64,000 nt of DNA from Paguma larvata (taxonomy: Eukaryota > Chordata > Mammalia > Carnivora > Viverridae), in assembly GCA_030068075.1 (NCBI GenBank), contig CM057833.1, forward strand, positions 43,419,587-43,483,586, written 5' to 3'. The notes beneath the pieces are model-generated. The model searched no databases. It saw only the letters and a list, made by a program, of their open reading frames with translations, and had not been told where the DNA came from. Each line of letters opens with the position of its first letter. Position 1 is the stretch's first letter. The position numbers were made by a program, and so were the translations under genes. Shown here in pieces: positions 1-11,214 of the stretch.

Positions 1-700
1 ACAGTATGCTTTATCATCTGGAATAATAAACGCAGACCTGGTGGCCCCGAGGAGCAGGCAGGCGGCGGGCTGGGGGGCGCAGCTCCGTGCAATCGGCCAA
101 CAATGGGCAGCCTGCTGTCTGTGTCTGCACAAAGGAGCCCGGGAAGGCTGCCTCCGGGAGGCAAGGGGGCCAAGAGGGCTCTCAGCGGGTGCTGAGTGAG
201 CTCTTCAAAGTAAACAAGGGCTCCGGGGCCAGGGGGACCCTCCTGTTGGTGGTAACTCTGACCCGCTAAGGGCCCCGGGAAGGAGCTCGGTATTTTTAGC
301 TCTCCAGTTGCTTTGAAAGCAAGAGGGGAAGAAACAGAGCCGCAGTGTGCAATTTTTTATTTTTTAGGACATAATAGCTAACAGCTCCGAAAACATTCTG
401 GAGGTGCTCCAGAGCTCATCAACAAGCACATCCCCGCAGATTGAGGGAAGGATAAACCCGTGTGTTGGCGTGACGGCCGGTGTGGTGCCAGAAACCAGCC
501 CTGTACACGCCTCCCCGGGGACCTGCCAGGTCATTCACCTGTTGGCTCCTGGTTCCTAGAATGTCAAGCATTCTGGTTTGCTGAGAGCTAAGTTGAAGTC
601 CCAAATTTCCCAAGCCATCAAGAAATCAGGGAAATCCCGTGGTGTTAGGAGTCTGTGCAGAGACCCGACTACTTACCTTGCTGTGGCCTTGAGCGAGTCC
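1..700. other. GC/CpG-enriched unique DNA, possible regulatory island
   Basis: No repeat family is recognisable here. The first ~250 bases are GC-rich with several CpGs, and more CpGs occur near 420-520, denser than the rest of the window. A GATA-like 'CTTTATCATCT' and a TCF/LEF-like 'TTGCTTTGAAAGC' are visible. The short open frames (87-269 +, 419-613 -) show no domain. A conserved non-coding element or CpG-poor promoter flank is possible but unproven; conservation cannot be seen from one sequence. Confidence 0.3.
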
Positions 701-1354
701 CATGTTTACCATGAGCGTCGGGGAATTCAAAAATCTCTTGAAATTTAACTCAGTAGGGGTGAGGGCTCACCTTAACCCTCAAGGCAGAGGAAATGGAGCA
801 GTCTCCTATAACTGACAGCTTTGTAACTGCTCAGCCTCCCCAAGGGGGAAGGAAACTTTAATTTTTGTGGTGGCAAACAAAGGCAGATAGGCCTAAGGTC
901 AGGAGCAGGCAGCTGAGTAGAGGGTGGAGAGCTGGGGGCTCAGGAAGTGTAGACCACAATGCAGGGTTGAGTATGAGGCTGCGCTCCCCCTGTGGGGCGA
1001 GAATGCAGACCCAGAAGACAGAAGCCCTAGGTTGCCCCCTACTTGCTGTGGGGACCCTGGGCAAAGTGAGGTCCTCCCGGAAGTAAGGCCCACCCTGACC
1101 TGGACTCCGCCAGAGTATCCCCTTACTTTCTGCCCTCAGTGGCAATGTCCCCCAGCCCGGCCATGTCCTGGGAACGTCTCCGTTCTCTCTCTCCAGGATG
1201 CTCCTTCCAGCCTCCTAATTGGTTTTGCTGCCCCTAGGCTTGCGCTGCCCTGGTCCACCCTTCACAATGCCTCTCTAAAGTCCTCTCCTAACACGAGGAT
1301 CGGATAGGGCCATACTTCGGTATATGGCTGTCTGTGGTTGCTCTGTTCCTAGGC
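701..1354. other. Unique non-coding DNA
   Basis: No repeat, RNA gene or credible exon is recognised. Overlapping open frames on both strands at 858-1307 reflect local GC richness: three different frames are open over the same bases, and none yields a recognisable protein. Confidence 0.5.
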
Positions 1355-1545
1355 TGACATCTAAGTATTCAAGGCCTCCCTGAGGTCTGGTCCCTACACA
1401 CCCACATCCGGCTTCGGCACCCAAATCTGCTCTTCTACACGCACCTCAGTTTCTAGCAACGTTATTCCCGGAAGGCACCACACTTTCTCAGGTGTGCATA
1501 CCTTGCACATGCTCTTCCTTGTGCACGTGCTGTTCCAAAACTCAT
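1355..1545 (+). repeat. L2 LINE fragment, sense
   Basis: The order of phrases 'TTCAAGGCCTCCCTGAGGTC' and later 'CTTGCACATGCTCTTCC', 'CACGTGCTGTTCC' follows the L2 3' region, which has 'attcaaggccct..' then 'tttgcacatgctgttcc'. The copy is strongly diverged, as expected for a Mesozoic L2. Boundaries are approximate. Confidence 0.5.
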
Positions 1546-2499
1546 CTCAGTCCTCCACCTGGGGGACAGAGCTCAGGAAGGCCTCACAAAGTAAATCCCT
1601 TCCTCTTGTGCACAGCCCTACTACAGCCCAGTCTTGCCGGCGACACCAGTTAAGGACACAGGTGAAGAAAGAACCATTGGAAAAGCAGGTATGGTCACTG
1701 TTGCACCCATGGTGCATGGAGCAACTTCAGAGTTCCTAATACTGGATAGTTCTCGGGAGATGATTGTCTTATGAGTGTTATCTATAAGGCAGAAGTAAAG
1801 ATGCCTTCTTTTCCACTTTTACAAGGCTCCTGGGAGGATTCAAAGAACACAAGAACGTTTGTAAAGATAAATGCTATGTACCTTTGAAGACTTGGCATTA
1901 GTTTGATTTGATTCTAGATCTCCTTCCCTGCCTCTCTCACTTCCTATTTGGCATTGCCCACAGTCTAAAGAAATACTCAAGAAGCAGACGGGTAAGATTC
2001 CCCGCCCTTGTGAAGCGTATTTTCCATTAAAGAGACAGATATAGCAAATACATAGATACGGCAATTTTTATTTTATGAAAGATGGATAAACAAGAAGCAG
2101 GTGCAGCAGGGAAGAGAAAGTCTTCAGAAACTAGACCCTGCTGCCTCCTGTCAGGGCAGGGTAGCTCTGAGATGTGTGATTTAGAGCCTCGGGGCCACTT
2201 GACATCTCTCTCTTGGCCAGGGAGAGGACACCCATCTCTACGGAGAGTTGTGACGACTAAATAGGCTTGGCTCCTGGCTTCCTAGGAACTGATTCTGGAC
2301 AAAGAAGCTATTAAGGCCTTTGCCTCTCAATGATAAAAGAGACTTCTGTGGTATCCTAGGGGGAAGGGACAACCATGGAGCCCTTGCGTGGCCAAAGAGT
2401 AGTCCTCTCTCCCCGAGAAGCAGCTATACAGACCAAGCAAACACGTTTTCTCTGAAGCCCTCTGCACGGATTCCTAGACATTTCCAAGGTCTTGCATCA
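1546..2499. other. Unique non-coding DNA
   Basis: Nothing recognisable. It has short open frames only (longest 81 codons at 1494-1739 +), with no domain, splice-flanked structure or repeat. Confidence 0.5.
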
Positions 2500-2660
2500 T
2501 GGCTTGCTCTGGTCAACTGTGTTGCAACCAGCAATTGTCCATAGAGCTGGACCTAGGGCTAGTCACTTCCCTTTCTGGGTTTTTTTTCATCTGTAAGAAG
2601 AGGACATTAAACTAGAAAATCATTTTCTACTGTCTTCCAGGGCAAGTGTTATGATTTTTG
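2500..2660 (+). repeat. MIR SINE fragment, sense
   Basis: 'GGGCTAGTCACTTCCC', 'TTTCTGGG' and 'TTTTTCATCTGTAAGAAGAGG' follow the MIR core and tail order (tgacctt.., ctctctgggcctcagtttcctcatctgtaaaatgg). Old and diverged; ends approximate. Confidence 0.55.
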
Positions 2661-3119
2661 TTTTGGCAAGATTTTTACAACGCAAATGCTTTGCCTAACT
2701 ACTGAGCTCCAATTAGTTTTGCTGGTATCTATCATCTGAGGGTTCTAAGGCAAAACCAATGTGGCCTTGCATGTCTATTTCCTTTCAGAGAAGATAGGGC
2801 ACTTGCTACCCTCAAGGCTATGCAAACCAGGTGTGCCCACTCTAAGAACTTGGCCGAGGTCAGCTGCAGGCAAACAGACGTGGTTCAGGCACACCCACAG
2901 GTTGGAAGAGGCTGTGTTCTATTTTGCAGCGGTGAGACTAATTGGATACAAGTGTGTCTCTGCACATTTACCCCAGAACCTGGATGCAAGTTCGAAGCTT
3001 TAAGTGACTCTTTACCACCCATCATTCCACTCCATGCCTTTCTGTGTTGAAAGTTTGGTTTTTTTGCTCATTTTCTTTTATAGCATATCCACAAACTGCT
3101 TTGATGCACCCAAAACTGC
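2661..3119. other. Unique non-coding DNA
   Basis: No repeat family or gene recognised. Two overlapping frames of 76-80 codons at 2761-3050 lack any known motif. Confidence 0.5.
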
Positions 3120-3310
3120 ATATAAGTTATCAGTAATCTTCACAACTACCTTAAGAAATGGGTAATATTCTTCCAGTTTTTTCTACTGAAGAAACTGATG
3201 TTCAGAAAGGTGAAGTACCCAGCTTAAGGTTGTAGAGCTGGGGAACGGTGGAGCTGTGACTCTAGCTCAGATGGGTCTAATATCAAGGCCTAGAAGCCTT
3301 TACTAGTGGC
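3120..3310 (-). repeat. MIR-family SINE fragment, antisense
   Basis: Reads 'CTGAAGAAACTGATGTTCAG', 'AAGGTGAAGTACCCAGCTTA', 'AGGTTGTAGAGCTGG', the antisense MIR order (gatgaggaaactgag, gttaagtaacttgccc, aaggtcacacagctgg). Diverged copy; ends approximate. Confidence 0.6.
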
Positions 3311-3424
3311 CTCTGCATACAGAATCAGATTCTCAAGAGTGAAGGAGTCAACTTATGGTCTCAGTAGGGTCAATCTACAGAGTCCATCTGTCCAAGTTGT
3401 AGGAATTTATTCTTATTCAGCAGA

Positions 3425-3585
3425 TCCGTAGGACATCATTTTCAAATTTTAAGTATGTAGGGATCACTTGGCGTGTTCCTTGCATGCAGATTCTCTTACT
3501 CTATACTCAGATTCTGCATTGTTAGGATACAGGTGGCTCTTGAACTTCATGCTGAGCAATGTTTCACTTAGGGGTTGGGGTGGAG
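3425..3585 (+). repeat. MER5/MER20-like hAT DNA transposon fossil
   Basis: 'TTTTCAAATTTTAAGTATG', 'GGGATCACTTGG', 'TGCAGATTCT', then 'CAGATTCTGCATT' and 'GTGGCTCTTGAACTTCATGC' follow the order of the short non-autonomous hAT-Charlie elements (ttctcaaactttag..atcacctgg..cagattct..ttctgcatttc). Non-coding; ends approximate. Confidence 0.5.
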
Positions 3586-4229
3586 TTTAGCACTTGAATC
3601 TCCAAAGTTATCCTTCCTGTCTCCCGGAGTACCCAATTCCCAAATCCATGAAGACACAGAAAACAAAATAATAATTGTACTGATGTCTGGGCAAGCACCG
3701 AAATGCCTCACTACAAAGCACTGGTAAGGCTGTGTTGGAGAAGGCAGCCTAGACCTAAGCATGTGCTGTCCTCACACCTTGGACCTGATTTGGTTTTACG
3801 GCCTCAGGTCTTCAAAGTGAGCTGTCTGGGTTGGTGAAGCCAACCTCAAGTTCACTTACTGGAATCACCATATGACGAGGATTGCTTGACTGTTCTCATC
3901 TTATTGCAAGTTACACAGCAAACAGTTGGCTGATGCCTACCTGGCCAACATTTACCACAGGCAGATAGGAAGCAGGCAACAGCCCATATGCATGAACTCA
4001 GAGCTAGAGAGGGAGCAGAGCACTGTTCCTCATGTTTCAGGAAGCAGAATAGGGTGTATTTACAGCTAGGTGGTACCTTTTCACGGACTATGCTTGCCTA
4101 CTCACAGTTCAGGGTCCAGGACCATTAAGGTGTATCCAACCATGTGAACAATCCCCCAAAGGGTAGAAACTGAGTGCAAGGAAGTAGATTCTCCCTCTCT
4201 GGTGGGCCAAGGCTCAAGGATCTCTTTCA
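3586..4229. other. Unique non-coding DNA
   Basis: No repeat or gene recognised. Antisense frames at 3568-3762 and 4102-4317 are short and anonymous. Confidence 0.5.
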
Positions 4230-4595
4230 TCAGTACAACCTTAACCGAGCACCAGCTCTGTACTAGATCCTCGACTAAACAAGGAGTCCCCCATCTCCTC
4301 CAGGAGGCATCATCCATTCCATTGGTGAAATCTGAGGCCTAATTTCACTGAGATACAGGCTGGTGAACAAAACAGACCTAGCCCTATCCTCACAAAGACA
4401 GCCTTGCAGTTGGGCAGACTGCCAGGACACCTACCAAGTAAGCAGAGATACAAAGACAATAGTGCTCAATTGTGATGGGGCTTATGAAGTAACCAACATG
4501 GGACCAAGACAGAGGATTTGGTGCAAGAAGCAGTGCTACATGGGAGGATTGAGGAGAGAATCCCTCAAGAGGCAACTCGCAGACCAGCAATACAT
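4230..4595 (-). repeat. L2 LINE fragment, antisense
   Basis: The order 'GAGCACCAGCTCTGTACTAG', 'GGTGAACAAAACAGACCTAG', 'AATAGTGCTCAATTGTGATG', 'TTATGAAGTAACC' is the antisense L2 order (gagcacctactatgtgcc, gtgaacaaaacagac, gtgataagtgctatgaag). The open frame 4363-4611 lies in this repeat and is not a gene. Confidence 0.6.
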
Positions 4596-4654
4596 AGGTT
4601 ATAAAACCTAAGTGATAATATAGTGTTGAAAATATGTTGGGAGCAGAGGGGAGG

Positions 4655-4770
4655 CAATGATGAACTCCCTGCCTGGGAAACTCAAGGCAGTTGAAGTGTC
4701 TTGCCCAAGGTCATGAGGTGGGTCACAGGCAAGCCCTGACTAGAATCTGGGGCCAGAAATGTTTCTTTTA
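4655..4770 (-). repeat. MIR SINE fragment, antisense
   Basis: 'TTGAAGTGTCTTGCCCAAGG' followed by 'TCATGAGGTGGGTC' and 'CCTGACTAGAATCTGG' is the antisense MIR core (aagtaacttgcccaaggtcacacagc...gggattcgaacc). Confidence 0.6.
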
Positions 4771-5880
4771 CTCGAAGCCTTTATCTGACTCCTTTTATTC
4801 TTCTGTCTTGGATCACTTCCTGTGGATTAGATTGCCTGGTGGGGGAGAGTGGTCTTCAAAGAAGTCTGTCTTGCTGTCTTGAAAGAAGAATCAAAGGTCA
4901 TCGAAAAGAAAATATGTGCCATGCTAAAAGTGCCTTTAAAAGAGACAGTGAAAAATTTGCAGTACGCCATGAGTTCAAGCTTCCAGCAACTTCTGCTCTT
5001 CCGTGGGTTTATCTCCTCCACGAGCTTGCTAGAGACAAAACAGATGGGAAATGCGATCGAGTGCAAAGCACTAGGCACATGCTGGGAATTATCAGAACCC
5101 CGACACACGTGGAGCGAAGGAAGACTTTGTCTCTCTACCTTTAGAAAATCGCTACAACCATCCCTTCTCCTCTGTGAGAATTAGAAACAAAAGTGGCTTA
5201 GTTCCGAAATGGCGAGCAGTCCTACAAAATGCTGCCTTCTCATCCTCCCTTTCATCTTTTCCAGGGACAACCGGCTGCCAGAAATGTGTCACTTCAAGCA
5301 GGCCTCCACATCTTACTGGGCTGAAACTTAAATTATTACCACACCAGTCTGTGCACACTTTTTTCCCCTCCTCTTTTCCAAGAACAACCATAACCAAGCT
5401 TGACAAACTGCTGATTTCTACCAAAGCCCTTTCAGCGCCTTTGAAACATCAGAGACAAAAGGGCAGAGAAGGACTGAGAGCAATGAGGAAACTCAGAAGT
5501 TGTTCCTGATCCCAGACTCGCAGCTCCCTCCAGGCAGTCTTCCAGGTTTGTTAGCAGCAAAAGAGGGTTTACTCAGTACCTGTCCACCTGAGCATAGGGA
5601 TCATACTCTTTTTTTGTCTCAGTGACAAGACTCCATTCTGGATAATGGAGCTACAGCAATGACCCCTGTGGCCCGACAAGCTTTTAAGGGATAGGAAATA
5701 TAAACAAGGAATTAAGTAATACTAGCATATGGCAAAAAGTGCCATGTAACGAAATATAGGGGCACACCTTAAGTAGGGAGAGAGGATTTCCTGTTAGAGA
5801 GGAAGAAAGAACAGACCTTAACTTTGGATCTTGGGGGGGTGGTGCACTATTTCAGCTGGTCCTCTAAAGTAGGTAGGTTG
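4771..5880. other. Unique DNA with overlapping anonymous open frames
   Basis: No clear repeat is seen, apart from a MIR-like phrase near 5060-5090. Frames of 90-111 codons are open on both strands between 4827 and 5509. They overlap each other, lack recognisable domains and lack a single dominant frame, so coding is unlikely but not excluded. Confidence 0.4.
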
Positions 5881-6046
5881 GGGCACCTGGGCAGCTCAGT
5901 GGTTGAGCTGCAGATCCTTGCTTTGGGCTTGGGTCATGATCCCAGGGTCATGGTAAGGAGTCCCACATCAGGCTTAAGATTCTGTCTCTCCCTCTGCCCC
6001 TCTCCCCCACTCACATGCTCTCTCTAAAAATAATTTAAAAATGTTT
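5881..6046 (+). mobile_element. Felid-type CAN-SINE, sense
   Basis: Starts 'GGGCACCTGGGCAGCTCAGT', with 'TGGGTCATGATCCCAGGGTC' as the body, a CT-rich 'TCTGTCTCTCCCTCTGCCCC' section and a short A-rich end. Flanks 'AAAGTAGGTAGGTT' (5866) and 'AAAGATGGTAGGGTT' (6047) look like a decayed TSD. The open frame 5824-6027 crosses it and is not a gene. Confidence 0.85.
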
Positions 6047-7023
6047 AAAGATGGTAGGGTTCTTACAGGTAGAATAGCAAGTTCAGGGGGAAAAGGAGAA
6101 CTGTTACATCACCAAAAAAGTGGTTGCTGGTGCATTCCTTGTGGTGGGAAAGTAGGAAGAAAAAGGAGGAGTTCTTCTAGGGAGAAAAATAACCCAATTT
6201 GCCTGCTGCATACAATGCATGACAAGGGAATCCAGTAGTCACCTGAACCCAAGACAGCATTTGGACTTGATGAAAGCCTTAATGGAAATTTAGGTCCATG
6301 TTGCTCCATTTACAATGTAATCTTGAACACATCCCATCATTTCTGAGGCTATTGTTCCTCATTAATTACTGGATACTAATAGTCATCTGGAGAGGTGATG
6401 ATTTTTGCCCTCATTTAATGAAGGTGCTTGAACCAAAACAGCTGCCCAGTACATTTGAGAGCCTTGTTTGACTCACTTGTTTGACTCTAGAAAAGGACTA
6501 GAAGCAATAGATGACCAGAACCTGAGTAAGGCTGATCTTAGTGCCTTGGTATTAAAATCTGAACAGTATGTCGTCTTATCTTTAGTGTGGTTCTTGGGCA
6601 TTCATCCTAATTTCTCTGAACCTGGCTTTCCTTGTCTGCATTTGGGGATTGTCGATCAAAAAGGGACCCTCTCTTCTACCCACATTCCCACCTTGACCCA
6701 CAGAGAAGAGAACCTGCATTCTACTCCCTCAGTGCTAAGTGGAATACCTATGGACTCTTCCACTCTCCTATACACCTCTCTCTATAAAGGAGTGTCTAAA
6801 GAGTGTATGTCCTACTCTTTTGACCTACCAGTGTGGGTCAAACTCTAACCTCTGGCTAGTAGGTGGCATCACTGCTTTGGACAAAAATATCCATCTTAAC
6901 TGTTCTGTCTTCCCAATACTCCACCTGTAAGTGGGCTTATCTCAGAGAGTATGTGGGTCACACTGCTTTAAGATAGGAACTTAAGCCATGCTAACAGGTA
7001 ACCCATGACGTTGAATTAAGGAG
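6047..7023. other. Unique non-coding DNA
   Basis: No repeat or gene recognised. The 126-codon frame at 6468-6848 has no domain, and its second half is shared by another frame, typical of chance openness. Confidence 0.45.
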
Positions 7024-7462
7024 TGTGGTAGACAACAAAAAGTGGCCACAAGTTTTTGCACCTTCTCCCTTTGAGAGATGGACTCAGTTTCTCTACCTCT
7101 GTAATCGGACTGGCCTCAAAGTAGAACAGCAGAAGTGATTGCACGAGGCCTGGGCCCTGGCCTCAAGAGGTATTACCTGCTCCCCTTTATTCTCTTAAAT
7201 CCCTTTGCCCTACATGCATAGCCTAGGCTAACTTTCTCAACTTTCCCAGTCATCTGAGCCAACTTACCCAAAGCCATCATAGACTAGGCATCCTCAAGAG
7301 ACCCATTGGTTGTTGCATGTATGTCAATAAGCTCAACCAAAATTAGTCAAGCCCAGATCAGAACTGGGCTGATATATTTGCAAGTAATAAAACAAATGGT
7401 CATTGTTTTAAACCCTTGAAGTGTTGGGGTGACTTATTATGTAGCAAGAGTTACTTGATACA
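7024..7462 (+). repeat. MLT1-type MaLR solo LTR, sense
   Basis: It opens 'TGTGGTAGAC' and closes 'AACAAATGGTCATTGTTTTA', 'AGTGTTGGGGTGACTTATTA', 'TGTAGCAAGAG..GATACA', matching the MLT1 3' end (aataaatgg..tgttttaagcc..ttttggggtaatttgttatgcagca). No internal gag/pol is attached, so this is a solo LTR of a long-dead ERVL-related element. Confidence 0.75.
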
Positions 7463-8019
7463 CCTGGTGATCACACCAACTTACAAGGTGATAGCTTATT
7501 TCCCATTTGGCTGGTCATCTTTCTATGATGAGCCATTCATGCTCCAGATGGAAGGGTGCCATGGAGGTCATACCCTGAATGACTATAAGAATGACAGCTT
7601 GCTCCTAAGGTTGTCATCTGTCTCAAAAAGGCCACAAGGAATGGCCACACAAGTTATGAGTAGCACTATTCTAGGAGATCCACAAACATCCTTAAAATGT
7701 AACCTGTACTCTGAGGCTACTGATGACCCCTGCACATATGCAGTGCAGTGACCCTTAGAACTAATCCAGGCATCTAGATGATGCCGAACAAGCATCAATT
7801 TTTATAATAACTTCTTGGTATTGAAGCGTTTTACTAGGTTGGACTTTATGGTTCTTAATGCTTAATTATCAAATAAGCCACCATTTTCCCATCAGAAAAG
7901 AGTCTGGGGAGTGATGATAATGGAGGCAGTAAACTAGATTATCTTTAAGGTCCTTTCCAGCATGGTTGCTGTGATTCATGGGCTAACACAAACCTTCTCA
8001 TACAAAGAAGCCAAAACAC
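7463..8019. other. Unique non-coding DNA
   Basis: No family recognised. The 111-codon frame at 7416-7751 begins inside the MLT1 LTR and is anonymous. Confidence 0.5.
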
Positions 8020-8250
8020 ATGCCCTGAGTGGGCTCCTTTGGTGAAATTGGGGGCATGGCCCCAGCAGCACAGTGTGGCAGGCCATCCGTCAGGCGGCTG
8101 TGTCAGCAGCCTGAGAGGCAGCCCATAAAGCTGCCAAAGGCTTCCCTTTGCTTTGCCCCAATCAAAAGGCAGAGGCCAGTTCTCTGTGCCAGCAAGGCCC
8201 CCGCTTGGCAGGAAAGAGGCTGTGTTCTGACTAGGATGGGTGTGAGGAAC
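8020..8250. promoter_or_regulatory. Possible conserved regulatory island
   Basis: A compact repeat-free block, more GC-rich than its flanks, with TCF/LEF- or SOX-like strings 'TTTGCTTTG' and 'CAATCAAAAGG' next to several CAGC/GCTG motifs. This is motif-level inference only. The frame 8029-8262 over it is anonymous. Confidence 0.2.
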
Positions 8251-8599
8251 CTAAATAGTTAAGCCATCATTGAAGCCACAAGTAAATCCTTTGGTTTGTG
8301 ATCAAAAGCAAGCAGCATAGGAACGGAAAAACTGAAGAGACAACTGTTTCCCAGTCTGCTGCCTACTCTGCATCGCACCCACCCCCAGCTCCTGTTTACA
8401 CACTGGACTCAAAGCTCTTAGGGACAATTCTAGAGGCTGAGTGTCAGCCCTGGGTTTTCCACTCACCAGCCATGCCATCTTGTACACTGATGTCTGAGTC
8501 TCCCCCCAGAAACTGACTGGAACAGCCTAAGGTGGGGCCAGGTCATCAGAATCACCTAAGTTCCCCAAGTGACTGCCTACTACTGCCAGGGTTAGAATC
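8251..8599. other. Unique non-coding DNA
   Basis: Nothing identifiable. A short 'CATCAGAATCACCTAAG' near 8546 recalls hAT MER5/MER20 elements but is too little to call. Confidence 0.4.
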
Positions 8600-8745
8600 A
8601 TGCATTTAACCATTTTAGATTTTGGGTCGCTTATCTGTCACATGGGGATGGTACTTAGCAGGGTCCTTGCAGGATGTAATTAAGATAGACACTAGATGTG
8701 AAAGGGCAGTGATTACCATCTGACACAGTTCCTTGTCTGGAAGGA
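8600..8745 (+). repeat. MIR SINE fragment, sense
   Basis: 'GCTTATCTGTCACATGGGGA', 'GGTACTTAGCAGGGTCCTTG' and 'AGGATGTAATTAAGATAG' follow the MIR tail (ctcatctgtaaaatgggg..tacc..ggattaaatgag). Diverged. Confidence 0.5.
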
Positions 8746-9134
8746 TCCTATGCCTAGGGCCTTGAGCCAAGTACATGTGAGTCTTGAGGAACAAACTGTG
8801 TCCATTCTTCAGTCAGCCACATTCAGTATCTGATCTATGTCGGCTCTCAGGGTATGGGTCTGTGTGGGTAGAACTGAGGAATGCCGTGGCACGCATTCAT
8901 GGTGTCCTGGTCCTAGGATATAGCACATCTCACAGTTACCCAGCGAACTGATTACATTCGCTCTCACAGTTCCTGTTGGAGTATGAACCAAGTGGCACTT
9001 AAAAGTACTATTGTACTACTGATGGATGGATGAATGAATAAAGAAACTACCTTGCCCTATTTATCCAGCCACTGTTAGGACCGGAAACGGGGATAGGGAA
9101 GCAGAGCAGGTGGCTGGGGCATGGCTGCATCCTA
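8746..9134. other. Unique non-coding DNA
   Basis: No repeat or gene recognised; contains a short (GGAT/GAAT)-rich patch near 9020-9040. Confidence 0.45.
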
Positions 9135-9275
9135 TTTCCATTCATTCACTGATTTATTCAGGCATCTCAGCCTGCATTCACTCCACAAAACCTCCCATTG
9201 GGCTGACGCTATGCTGTATGGAGATAGAGGTCATTTAGATCCCATTCTTGCCCTAGAGCTATTCACAAGTGAGGC
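9135..9275 (-). repeat. L2 LINE fragment, antisense
   Basis: 'CCATTCATTCACTGATTTAT', 'GACGCTATGCTG', 'CCATTCTTGCCCTAGAGCTA' follow the antisense L2 3' end (ttcattcattcaacaaatattt..gcactgttct..tccctgccctcatggagct). Confidence 0.5.
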
Positions 9276-9639
9276 AAATCTACAGTTGGTAGCGTTGTTA
9301 GAGGTCCAAAGAACAGGACGCACATTAGCGGTTAGGTGTTCAGACAAGGGGGATGTTGGTGCAGATAGGAAAGCCTAAGGAAAGTCCTTTGGTAGAACTG
9401 AGTCTAGAGCACTAATAAGACCCTCGTTTGTGTCCTTTTAGTCTTTTATCTGAGCACACGTTTTAACCATTCTTTTTCCCATTTAATTTTCCAAGCCATT
9501 TTCCCCAAAACACAGTTCTAATGGTGTCAGCCCCACTCAGAGACACTGTTAGTTAATGGGGGGCCACTACCTGCTGAATGCAAGCCAGACTCCTTTGAGG
9601 GATACTAGTAGCTCTACCTAGGCCTGGACCATCCCCCTT

Positions 9640-10060
9640 TCCAGCCATGGCTCCCTATTTCTTCTGGCAAGTGGGCTCACCCCACATGGAACCATTTCTG
9701 ATGCTCAGGTTCTCCCACATCTGAATGCACAAGCCTGGAATGTGTTTCTTTCTCCACACCCTCAATTCATTTTCTTGCACACCGAACTGCTTCCTGTCCA
9801 CCCAAAAGTCTCTTACATCTGTGTATAAGTTGTTTCCTGTTGGAAAACATTTGTCTTTTGTCTGAAAAAGTACCTTCTAATCTCTCAAACACTAATTTCA
9901 ATGTTGTCTCCTGGTGAGCCCTCTGGTTCCTCCAATAACAAGGGTTTCTTCCTCTAGGCACCATTTATACTTTGAGTATCTATCTCACCACAATACTGGT
10001 GTGTAACAAAACAGAAGTAAGCGAAGGGTCTTTGCCACCTTGGAAGAATCAGGTATTAGA
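9640..10060 (+). repeat. L2 LINE fragment, sense
   Basis: 'CCTGGAATGTGTTTCTTTCT', 'AATGTTGTCTCCTGGTGAGC' and 'ATCTATCTCACCACAATACT' fit the order of the L2 3' region (cctggaatg..cttcc, aaatgtcacctcctccaggaagcc, ..tatctcccc). Strongly diverged; ends approximate. Confidence 0.5.
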
Positions 10061-10831
10061 CATTGTTTGTTACTCCCTCATTTAGGTCCCTGTGAAGAGA
10101 AAGGGGTTATGTCGACCCATGTCTGGTTATCTTCATACGGATTTTGCCTTTGCCTGGATTTGGTGTCTAGCTCTTTCCTGGAAGCAGATTGCATTTCCAG
10201 GCTAAGTCTGCAAAACAGAAAATCTGTTACAAATATTTGCTTGACTTTTCTAGGTTTTGTGCAGTTTATGGGTTAAAAGTCTTACAAAGGGATCAAATAT
10301 ACATGAAGCCAACCTGCAGAAGCTGAGGAGAAGAGCCAAGGGTGACCCATGGTCAAGTCCTTGGACTCTGCAAATTTAGGTCAGAAAATTGGCTTTGAGT
10401 TTAATTATTCAGCCCCACTCCCAGGACAGTTTTTGGATTTTTCCCCACTTATTTTTATAACCAACAGTGTCAACATTTGGATAACTCTATTGTTCTTCTT
10501 TTAACTTTGAATTCTTAAAGACAACAGACTGGAATGGGCACGGTTTTCAGTTTTGCACAGATCACTGTGAGCTCCACTCCGTAGGGTGGTCTACCTGGCT
10601 GTAAAATAAGGAAATTACAGAGTCTCCAAGATCTCATGTAGCTTGAATATTGTCATTCATTCCTTTGCTGTGTATGAGTCGGCAGCAGTAGTCCATGTAT
10701 GATTCATTTCTCCCCTACCAAACACCTACTATGAGCCTTCTGTTGTCTTCTTCATCTTCTGCCAGCTAAAATCGCCCAGCCTTCTTGACTCCAGGCTCTG
10801 TGACATTCAACATCTTCTGTAACCTGTCCCC
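10061..10831. other. Mostly unique non-coding DNA
   Basis: No gene. A MIR-like phrase 'GGCTGTAAAATAAGGAAATT' sits near 10600 and an L2-like 'CACCTACTATGAGCC' near 10722; both are too short to bound. Confidence 0.4.
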
Positions 10832-10845
10832 CCAACTGACATTTT
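10832..10845. repeat. Target-site duplication, left copy (L1)
   Basis: 14-bp CCAACTGACATTTT, identical to 11215-11228, bounding the LINE-1 fragment between them. Confidence 0.85.
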
Positions 10846-11214
10846 TTCTTTTTTTTTAATATTTTCAAATTGGTTTCCATATAACACCCCGTGCTCATCC
10901 CAACAAGTGCCCTCCTCAGTGCCCGTCACCCACTCTCCACCCTCACCGTCAGTTTGTTCTTAGTCTCTGAGAGTCTCTTATGTTTTGTCTCCCTCCTCTC
11001 TTTTTCTTTTCCCCTCCCCCCGGTTTTCTGCTAAGTCTCTCAAAGTCCACCTATGTGTAGAAACATATGGTATCTGTCTTTCTGTGACTGACATTTCACT
11101 TAGCATAATACCCTCCAGTTCCATCCGTGTTGCTACACATGGCGACATTTCATTCTTTCTCATTGCCATGTATTATTCCATTGTATATATGTACCACATC
11201 TTCTTATCCATTCA
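10846..11214 (-). mobile_element. 5'-truncated LINE-1, antisense, with perfect TSD
   Basis: Begins with a poly-T tract (the poly-A of the antisense element). A 3' UTR follows with a CT-rich stretch near 10985-11025, then the antisense end of ORF2: 'TGACATTTCACTTAGCATAA', 'CATTGCCATGTATTATTCCA', 'TATCCATTCACCAACTG'. Only about 370 bp of the 3' end is present and no functional enzyme remains. The intact 14-bp TSD marks a retrotransposition event, fairly young because both TSD copies are identical. The frames 10978-11169 (-) and 10985-11401 (+) are parts of or antisense to this element. Confidence 0.93.
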
